Of a stretch of DNA of 64,000 nucleotides, positions 35,101 to 46,400 are shown piece after piece. Origin of the DNA: Atopsyche davidsoni. Lineage: Eukaryota > Arthropoda > Insecta > Trichoptera > Hydrobiosidae. The stretch covers positions 2,458,501-2,522,500 of the forward strand of contig JAILWY010000002.1 in assembly GCA_022113835.1 (NCBI GenBank). The letters run 5' to 3'. How positions within the stretch are numbered: position 1 is the stretch's first letter; each line of letters starts with the position of its first letter. The position numbers and the translations under genes are program-made. The notes under the pieces were generated by a model. It was not told the origin of the DNA. It searched no databases and saw nothing but the letters and a program-made list of their open reading frames with translations.

Positions 35101-38100
35101 TTCATGGCATAATTTTTTTTATCAAATTTGTACTCAAACCAAGGTTACTTAACGGTAAAAAAGTGATAGACAAAATTTGGAAGTACATTTCTGACAGTAT
35201 TTTCGCAAAAGTATTTTTTTTATCTGTGAGTGAAATATTCTTCGCAAAAATTCTAAATATACCTAATAACTTATGAGTTTTAACACACACGTACATAACT
35301 TATTATTTAGTGTTAATATCGTATAAGTGTTGCTTAGCAAGTCCCATTTTCTTAGGATTTTCAGGTGGATGAATTTATATGAAATCCCACAAGAATAATA
35401 TTTTTTATTATTATTTCTGAACGCATTACAAATACCTCAATAAATATTTTTTTATTGAAGTTTCATTGTACAAAAATATTGTAATATTGCCCGAATGTGT
35501 TTTGATAAACACAACGAGTATTTTACACAAATAAAGAGAAAAAAATATGGGTACTAGCTTTTTTGGAAATTTCTTATAAACTACTATGTATGAATCAAAT
35601 TAATGGATTTTATATGGGGTCGCTCACCAACTGTAAGGGTCGTGGAATGATGACACAGCTGACTGCTGTTATGGAGCTATAGCATAGCATCCCACTGCTT
35701 TACAAGTAAATCAGCTGATTTAAAGTGCTTCAACACCCCTACACTCGATTAATATTTTGTAATCTTCACCACCCAACTTCAGTTACTTAAAAAATATTAA
35801 GAAGTATGAGATATATCAAAGATATTTTAATGTAGTACTTAAATATATTTTTTAATGAAACACATTTATAAATGTGAAAACGAGATATCACATGTTGATT
35901 TTGTAGTAAGTGAACTCTTTTATCAAATGTTTTTAGTTACAGGAACTAAATCAAAACAATAACAAGTGTGTATTACCGAATTTACTTAGCAAATTCTCTC
36001 CGTAAAATTAAATTAAAATTGGTGTAATTATGGCTCATTTAAATGGACATCATAGAACATGGAAAGTTTATTTTATATAAGCAAGGCGTAAGAAGCATTT
36101 TTTTTTTATATATAAGTGCAAATAGAATGCCGAGCCAGTGTTCATAGTTTTCTAAGGGGAAAATAGCATAGTAGAGTTCCCCGGGTCTTTCTATACCGCA
36201 GTTTTATATTGCTGATGCCTTTTATAGTTTTATATAGCTCTCTTTACAAAGCTCTGGCGCTTAGATCTGATACTTTTTATGCAGCAAGCTATCGAAACAA
36301 TAGCAGTCCACTATTTGATGACCGATCCTTACATTTAAAGTATAACAAATTTGACCAGTACGTTGTGGAGAATCGATTCACATATGAAACGACCGGAAAA
36401 ATTACATTTTTTTTTAGACAAATGGGTCAGTCAGGTGTTGTATCCAATGCAATCACAGTACTGTAAAACCTCGATATAACGGACAAAAAGTCATGTCAAA
36501 TTTAAAATAAATTAAAACGTTTTAAATGCGAAAATGTAATTTTTTTTTAAAAATTCGTAATTTTCGAGAGTTGATTATAAAAAAAAACAGCAAACTTCCA
36601 AAATGCAAACACAACTTTATTTCTTTTTTAGTAGGATTACCGAAAGCAAGCGCGTCGATATCAAACATCAACATCACTTCACGACGAGTGTCCGAAGACA
36701 ATTCAACAGAATTTTGTTTGTGTTTCGTATTTTTTATTTATATCTAAATACATACAGTGTATTTTTTTTTTATTTATTTCAAACCATTTTTTATTTAACG
36801 GACTTTCGGATTTAACGGACACCCCCTCTCTCCCCGATCGGCCTGTTATATCGAAATTTTACTGCATTACAAATTCGACCCGTATGTTGTGAATAAACAA
36901 TTCACATGTGAAACGACAAGAAAAATTACATTACGATGGGTGATCGGGTGTCGTATCCAGTGTGCTGTATCCAATGCAATCACATGAAGCTCGAGAATTA
37001 CAAGTCTGCGCATTGCTGTTTAAGCCAAAATTAAGGGACGCTAGTGGCCAATTGCAAACCGGTAGCAGCATGCTGTGTCGATTATTTGTCCAGTAGTGTT
37101 TGAGAAATTGAGACAGTTGTGTTTGTGAAACTGGTATCTGTATCTGTTCGCGATGGGCGGGGATGGCCACCTCGGCCGGTGGCGGCGACCACTCGCCGAC
37201 TGCGTGTCTGCCCGGCCTGGCACAGTGACCTCCGACTCGGCGATAGCGCCCCCCGCGAGCTGCCTGCACCCGCCGCGGCCCAACCGGCAACCGGACGGCG
37301 GCGATAGGCCCAACAGCGCTATCTCACTTTGGGCGCCTTTTAAAATTTTTTTCACTGAAGAAACCACGAGAAAGAAAATGATACTGAAAAGTAGCTTGAC
37401 GTTGACTTGGTCTGGTAGCCGGTTGACTTGGGCAGGCGCCGGCTCGCCGCAACCCGCACGACACCGCCCGCATCTAAATATATAGTTTTAAATATAGTTT
37501 TATTTGTTTTGTAGTTATTGTTTATTTACTGCCGTTTTCGGGCGAGACGATCTGGCTGGATAGGAGCGTGTCAGAACCACCGACACGAGTCGTAGCGCTG
37601 AAGATGATGATAATGCTTTTTTTTTTAACATTTATTTATAAATCTATAATAACTGTAAATGATTGAGTACATTTTTCCAAATATTAAAAATTGATTAAAA
37701 ACACTTTTAGAAAAACATCATCGTGATTTGTGTGGGATTTGGGATGTTTTCTATCATTTCTATCATTATCAATCAATCAAACCTGTATATGCAAAATCGT
37801 ACTTCCTGTGAGACGGTCTTCACAAAAATCAATAATATGTAATAACTGTTTTGTGAATGTCATTTTAGTGATAAAAAAAAATATGGCACGCGATTGAATA
37901 ACAGATATTATTTGATCCTACACAATGGACTTCACAGAGTGATAATCGTTAGTTTCAGAAATATCGAATTAAGATATTATAACGTTTGTTTTTTATGTCA
38001 TATTTGAAACATATTTTTTTTAAATTTATTACATTAATATATTTTTTTGCTTGACGCCTTCAAAACACTACGACTACCGTATTAGGTGATTTGGTTTCTT

Positions 38101-40403
38101 AGGCGTTGAGCTGAGGGCATCTTCAGGGATTTCCCTAAGATGGTTCTAGCACGGGGACCGAAACGTCGAAGGACTGATAACTTCAAGAAACTCAACATCT
38201 AAGAAACCAAATCATCTAATAACAACGGCTGCTAAGGCCTATGAGCATACCTGACTTTACATACAACTTGAACCCTTCCCCGTGGCTGTTCCATTTGGAT
38301 ACAGCGCTGAGCATGGCCGGATGCACCCTTGCCTTGATGACTTTAATATATATTAAAAAAAATTGTTACTTTATTGAAAACAATTCTTAATAACATACCA
38401 TCACATTCGTGCAGGTAACGGCGAGCCGCAAGTCGGGTACAGTTGTGATGTAATATTGCATTTAGTTTTAAATTTTCTGAAAATTATGCGAGTGTGGTTG
38501 TCAATAATTATTATAGTGAGTGATGATTCACCATTCTGGCGCACTGTCTATGGTCTTATCGATAACGCACCCGAATAATAGTGACCTTTCCAAGGAAATT
38601 AATAGCGTGACGCAAACAGTGAACGTACCGCTGTTGATAGAGCAAAACCTCGTAAGCCACAGTCTTGCCAAAAGTGGGATGCTGCAGTTTTCTTTCTCGA
38701 ACTGTGAAATATTTCAATAATCGCAAATCGTATTCTAATAGGTGAGGTTAGGTTATTTACTTATTTACACAGCAAGGTACCTTATTTATTAGTCATATAT
38801 GCTACTATTTAGTCATATAAGTTGGGGCTTTATTTAAGTAAACAATTTGATTTGCTGTAGAATATACTTTTCCAATATCATTTCTCTTTTCCAGCTCCAA
38901 TATACACATTTTTTACTGACTCTTGATAAACATAAAAGTCATCTACTCACAAGTAAAAAATCAAGGACCTTGAAAATACGACCTTGGTTTACGTATTTAA
39001 AAAAATATATATATTACTATATATATGAACTTTGAATCATAATAAATGGCAGATAATTACATCACAGTATATTTTCCAATCATATTTTATCATTTGTTCT
39101 TATCTTTATCTGCAATGCATGCTCAAGTTGACTGTTGAAAAAATGCTCACAATAACCATTTAAATAGATTCACCCGATATTGGTTTTAAATTTGCTATCG
39201 CCAGTTAAAGAAGATTATCTTCTAAATTTGCATGATCAGACAGCTCAGCTATGGGTTTTTCTCGCTGAGTAAAATCACTGTTGTTATCTGTGATAATGGA
39301 TATATCTGACACGTGCTGAGGATGTGATGATGTTTTTCTGTCGGTATTTCGTAAGTCCAGTATTATATACGGGAGTGGCGCCTGTCCTACCTGTTTCGTT
39401 TGCGTTATCCTACTCTTATGATCTTCGTTCTATATGACGCTTGAAGAGCAGACGCAGAAAGGTTAATCAATAAAAGTCATTGATGGATTAAATGGAAATC
39501 CACAGTGCGTGCACTATTCAATTCTTCTAATTCAGCATGCTCAAATTATATGCGTTTTGTTGTCTTGAGTAAATATTAAAAATAAAAAAACGACACCACG
39601 GTTAATATTGTCAGAATAATTAAATTATAGTGTAGAGCAAGGGTCCCCAATATTTTTGCACCAAGAGCACATTCTAGAATGCCGGTCGGGTGGCGGGCAC
39701 CATATATTTTTTCAAGGTATATTTATAGTTGGACATAGTCAACAATACATACAATGCACAAATAATATTTAATTCCAAAAATATAATTATAAATTTAAAA
39801 ATTATTGATTACATTTTAATGTAAAATAAGTAGTAAATAAAAGCATACAAATTCTGGTTATTATTATTAAAATGGCTTTCTCCTCACTTTTTCTAGGGCA
39901 TAGGGTTGGGGACCACTGGTGTAGTGGGTCCCCGAGTCCTTCTACACCGCAGTTTTATATTCCCAATATCATTATTATATAATATTTTCCTTACAGAAGC
40001 TTTGGCGTTTAGATCTGACACGCCTTCTGCTTCTGTTTCTTCTTCTATTTTCCCTAAGGAAACCTAATATATACTCGGTGAGATGGTCGCCAACCTCCTC
40101 TGAGGAGAGGCACCCGAAGAAGAAGGGAGAAGGTATAATTTATATACATACAAAAAATAATAGCTGACTTCGTTGCTGCTGAGTTTTTATTTGAATACTT
40201 CGGATATGAGGCAGTTCGGTTGATTGAGGATTTCACACAATTGTTGCTGTTTTGTGTATGAAACTTTTTCCGACGAATCCTTCGCTTGACACACTTAAAA
40301 ATATTGTTGCGTAGAACGCAACCCGCTATCTAATCGCATTTTAATAAACCACATAAAAAATAGCTCCGGCTTTGTCGGTTATTTTAAAGAAATGTTTATT
40401 TAT

Positions 40404-40434
<31 letters not shown>

Positions 40435-43400
40435 GCTATCGCGTTCTTTTAGCGTGGAGCGAGTGCGACACGCGCTACACTCTCCACGGTCCGCTGCACC
40501 GTTTGTAGATGTCTCGGCGCTATCTGCGCTGGCCTAACTGGGGCGCGACCGTTGTGTAAGAGATGGGAAGAATGCTTTCTACGAGTGGAAACACTGGAAA
40601 CTAATCACGGGCAACACTCACTATCTTCTAATTTCTCTCGTGATTATTATAATACATAATTTTTCTATTTTTATTGTGACATCACTATCGCGCGAGGATA
40701 TAGATCCATTTTTTTGTGTCATGTTATCTATTTTTATTAATTATCATTGCTGCGTCAAATCTGCGTAAAATAATATATGTTTATGTATAAACACTTTATT
40801 TATAATACAACTGAATTGATTTTCCCTTTCACATCACGACCGATAGTCAACTAATGCCTTAAATAATAATTTATTTCTTTATTGATATAATGTGCTTGTA
40901 CCACAATTTTTTATATTTTGTACAACATCATTACTTTAGTGTTTTCACTACATATTTACTCGGGTTCTTATAAAAGAGTTGTAAATATTTTCGTATTCAC
41001 CACTATGAAGGGAAACGCCTACTTAAAATATTAACCATGAATAACAATAATTTTTTTAATATTGATAAATTTTTCACAAAGTATAGCCAAAAGTTCAATT
41101 AATTTCATGTGTTACTTTATCGGCGATTACGGATCACTGTTCGTAGAATCGTTTCTCGGGTGAGGATCGTCTTATCTCCGCACGCAGCCCAGTTATGATT
41201 CCGTCGCTTTCATAACACCGCCGATAACATGCCAGTGAAAGTATTATGTAACTGACATTAGATCAGCGAATGACGTCCTAATCAATAGCACGAGCTAGCC
41301 TGAGGTAATCTGAGCACCTGCTGCAGCTTAAAAGTTCAAAAAACTTTACGAAAAACTTGCATTTTCCTTTGGATTCATTCTCGTTAAAATGCCTCGCATT
41401 ACGCGATTGTATGAAGGTATTAAAATGCCGCCTATAAAGAAAAAAGAGCGTAAAACCATGACTTTGGAATTGAAGATGAAGGTGTTAAGAAGAATGGAAA
41501 ATGGAGGCAAAGCAACAATTGTTGGCAGAGATTTTGGACTCTCAGTATCGACTGAAATTTTTAAAAATTAAAATTTCCAGCGATAGTTCAGCACCTATAA
41601 GTGCAAGAAAACGTTCTCGTTCGAGATTCTCTATCCTAGACTGAATGGAGAAATTACTGTCAGACTGGATCGAAGATTTACGAACGATATACGCGAATTT
41701 CACTTAACGCGTTTTTCTCCGGAACGTATCCCCCGCGTAAAGCGGGGTATTACTGTTTATATATACATGGATTGCTGATTTTTTAAATAGAAAATTTATA
41801 TTGTAAAGGTGACTTTCCGTGTTTTAGGCTGCGATGCGTATCTGCTGATATTAAAAATATAATTGAACATTTCTTCTATTTCTCATTAACCTGTACAGGT
41901 AAAGTGTGGATTTTTATATATGTATTCTTGCAGTCAGCTATCTTCGACTGTCCTCTTGAAATCGCCTTTATCTCGGTGATTGTGATTTCGTTTGCAATCT
42001 ATTCAGATAGCAGGTCCACGGTTGTTTCTTCCGAAAATCAGAACCGCCGAAATCTTGCACGCCTCGCTGAGTCACCAGGCCTGTGACAAGTTTGATTTTC
42101 ATTTAGTGGCCGCGGGCGATAATGATGCAAATTGAGTGAAAAATTATCCCAACGTCGCGAGCAAACACAGAGCAGGAGTTTATTGTTGCCTATTATAAAG
42201 CGCTTTCCGGTTATTTTTCGTTGGTTTTTCCAAGTCGTGCTGTCTTCATATAATTTCGGCTCGGGCAGTCCCGCGCCACTTTTGCGATGCGAACTCCTCG
42301 CTCACGATCTAAGCTTGTGTAATATTTAGGAAATCAATTAACACACGAAACGACGAGAAAAATCCTCGATAAGGCTTTTCACGACACCGGTGAGACTCGA
42401 ACACATACCCAGCGTGCTCAGCTCAACAACAACACCGTAGCTTATGTAGTTATAGTACGAATATATTATTAAGGTCGAATCCCACAGGTGTCGTAAAAAA
42501 ACTTTTCACAGACTTTTTTCGTCGTTTTCATGTGTGAATCAATTACCTTAATATTGAATATATATTGGTAACAAAATTTATTAATTCAATAGTGACAAGT
42601 TATTAAATCTATAAACTATACTCGTCTGTTGATGGCTCTTTTAAAAATAAGGCGTTGTCGGCTTTTTAACATTTAAATAATTTATTTTCGTACACAATAT
42701 CGTACCACGATTACTACCTTAAACAATTGCGTTCAAAGTAGTTACTTTTCACAAAGTTCTTATTTATTAATCTATTGATATTAATGTCGGGCGGGTTCAT
42801 TGCACGTCTGCGCCGCGCGGTCGCCCCCGATAAGATTGCCCTCCGGCAAGTGTGAAAATTTTATCTGAGTAATTATTTACTGCCCTTTGTTTATTTTACA
42901 AATTGTAAACAAACAAAAAAAATAATAACAATCGATACAGCATGCACAAAAAAATCAATATAATCATTCTTTCAAAACTTGACATCACAAATATATGACA
43001 ATTCAACGTAACGCTTCTTGTCCCATCAAATATTTCAACTTATTATCAGACGAATGTGTATGCATGCATTATTATAATCAACATTTATTAAAGTTTCGTT
43101 AAAAATGAAATTTTTATTTTGTATTTTTTAGTCTTAAGATTTCCTATACACAGTGTCTTTTATGTATTTTTTTTAAATTTGATTATTATTCATATCGGTT
43201 GAAAAAAATTGATTGATTGATTTTATGCCAAATTATAATGTACCGATATCTCGGAGACGCCATTTTTCAAAGTACCGAGTTTCAAAAACAGGCACGGACA
43301 AACTGAGTGCTAGATAACATTGTTGACGGACGTTGTAAAAAATACTCAACACTCACAATGCGCGAATTTATTAACTGGAGATTTGTGTTTATAAACATTT

Positions 43401-46400
43401 TGATGACATTTTTTTCATTGACAACACTGGGATCGTCTTGATCAAAGCAAAAATGGCGTGCATTTTATTATTACAGTAGATTTTGTTCCCCCCCCCCCGC
43501 ATTCACTGGGTTTCAATAAAAATACAATACGACTATCCAAAGGCAGACAGCCAAAAATACCAAAAAAACTGAGTTATCTAAGAAGCATTTTGCTAATATA
43601 ACAAATTATTTTGTTCTGTGAATAAATTAATTTAATATACAGTGTCGATTATGATAATAATATTTTTTGTGATGTTCATCAGACATAAATTAATAGTAAA
43701 TTCTTCCTTTTGAGGTTACAAGCCAAAGGGCATCGCTGGCTGCGAGCTGCATGCGAGTAATCAGGTTGAGCCAGTTTTTGCTGGAATTTTAAGATAATAA
43801 GGTTCTTTTGTGGTCATGCAGTCCTAGGATCTGATTGATTGTCAAATTGAATTTTGTCAAATTTAACTTAAACACATTTTTTTTATTTGCCATTCATAAG
43901 TTATCAGTTTTTGATTTGATGTTTTGCGCGCAACAGACTTATAGCCGCTTGTTTATATCCCACTAAAATAATTTATAGATTTGTTTCTTAGAATAAAAGA
44001 TCATTTCTAGGTAATAAATCACTTATCCTTGGAATACCATGCGAGCCCTGGATTCGTTAAAATCGAAAAAATATCCAACCATTGACTTATTTGGTATGGT
44101 GACTATGAAAGCACTAAACACGTAATATATTCGTAAATCTTTTTTTGGTAAAGATGTCGCACGTTTTATTTACTAAACAAACTAGCATATTATACTGTCA
44201 ATCTGTTATTTAGCTAAATAATAAAAATAGTTAACAGATGGACAGCCATTTTTCTGTGTAAATAGCGCCAAAAGCACTACTCATGCCACAATTTCATATA
44301 ATTTTATTAAAGCAGCTCATTCAATCTTAATTCAAGACCGCACATAAAACATATTTTTATTGCGGGTAAACACAATTTAAAGCAGTAAATTTTTTAATGA
44401 GTTCTTTGAAAGAACTTAAACTGGCAAATTTAATCAGACTTTGCCGCTGATCCTATATAAGTCGAGAAAACGCAAATATTTGCACGGGATGCGTGCGGCC
44501 CGCGTGGCCAGCTTGCTTGTGTGGCTCGGCTCTGCTCGCTTAGCCCAGTTCTGTTGCCTAACTCTGCCCCTGTGGCTTAGCTCTGCGCTCGTGACGGCGC
44601 AACCAGGTCACCACCAGCGGGAAAAGCCCCGGCAATCAGGAACTCCAGTTCCGCACTAAAGGAAATTAGTTTCCACCTCCTTCTGCCGATGAGCTGTGTT
44701 TTTCTGTTATTTGCTATACTTGTTAACATTTTTTTTCTGTAAAGCTGTTTCATTTATAATACACTGGAAGGAGTTTTGTCTTTGATTTTTTCAATTCAAC
44801 CACACTTTTAAATTTACATCTGTACAAAAATAAATATGACTGATAAAAATATAATCTTTGTATTACAGACATATAAAAACAGAGAGAATTTTATTATTGT
44901 AGACGTTTTTCCATATCGGGTTGGCCTGGCTATCTTTCCATCAAAATTTAACTGATTATCACGGTTGCCGATTATGAATCTACGCATCGTAAAAGTTGTG
45001 TTATAAACGAGCAACAATGATCCTATTGTAGTCAAAAGCCGCTTTATGTCATGCCTGCGGTGTGTCAGCACGCCTGACACACTGTTTACAATGCCTGCGT
45101 GATCTAGATGTCTACAGATAAACGGAAAATAAATTGCACAAACATATTGCTATCGTTTAATGCATATTTACACATTGTTCAAACGTACAAATGATGCTGA
45201 GAAAACGTCAATTCGCTTTGATCCATTGGTCATATTTTTTGCACTCAAAATTATGACCAGATAATTTAAAATAAATATAAAATAAAAGTTAAAAAATTAA
45301 CTTTTGATTATTTTTAAAATATAATAAAAGGTTAAGTGGTAGAGTTTAAATTATATATTATATACTTAAAATAATTAATTGTGACGTTTGCTATTTTTTC
45401 AGCTATGAGCTGCAGCTGGAGACGGGGACCATGCGGCGCGGCCTCGGAAGCTTTATTCTGCACACCCTGGAAATCATCGCCTTCACCAACCAGATGAAGA
45501 AGGTGGTCCTCACGGTCCTTATCAACAATAAACCGGCCGTGTCTTTCTTCAAAGCTTTAAGGTATTCACTCTTCATTTAACTTTTATCTTCACTCAACGT
45601 GCAGTACTATGAAAATTACAATTTTATCATACATGGTTTTCATGGTAATATTGATTTCACGCATTCTAAATGTAGTCAAAAAAATGCAGCATGAGATTCT
45701 ATCTAAAATATCAAACTTATCTTACACGCAAGGATTTTCTATGCCAAGGTTCGATGAAATTGAAATTTCCACATCATCTATAGATAAATTATTATTGTGT
45801 ATGTCCAAAATTAATCTCTTGAACCTTAAAAAAACCGTTTGGTTGAAAGGAACTAGAGGTTATCTGACAATTGTTTGCTGCTGCCGTAATAATTCACTCC
45901 CCAAGAACGTGTAGCAGGTCACCTCTGGTCCACATCGCACCAGATCATTCCACATTTGACAGGATTTTTTTTTTACTACACTCAGCCAACGTGTAAATTT
46001 ATACTGGAGTATGGCTATTGATTATGTTTTTAAAAATATTTTCATGAATGAATGGCTGAATACTTAAATAGAATATATGAATCAATTAGTCAAATTATTT
46101 ATTCATTTTGAAGTGATTGAAAATGGGTTCGGTTTAGTTATTGATTATTTAGATATATTTTGACATATAATGTTTTAAATGAAAAGTCAGCTCTCACAGA
46201 GAAGTTTGATATTTGATTGTTAATTTAATGTTATTTATTGAAATAAATAGGTTACGGTTGTCACTAAAGTCTACTCTGGTAACACCCATAGTTATTGCTT
46301 GAGTTTTCTTGATGGTATATATTATTATATTATTTACCAAAACTTTTATTTTAATTCATATATAAGCTCGGTTTATTATGTTTATAGTATATTTTATAAT

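Larger units (their letters stand above)
23491..45402 (+). other. Remainder of NAA40 intron 3 (about 22 kb, no host gene seen)
   Basis: Apart from the mobile elements and microsatellites listed separately, this stretch shows no exon with recognisable protein similarity, no tRNA or rRNA gene and no CRISPR-like array. Local patches of higher GC occur at about 28,560-28,690, 30,840-31,140, 37,140-37,460 and 44,450-44,690. Unlisted long segments (23.5-24.4, 25.2-28.1, 29.0-30.8, 31.8-36.1, 37.5-38.0, 38.3-39.6, 40.5-41.3, 42.6-45.4 kb) are ordinary AT-rich intron to my eye. Confidence 0.55.
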
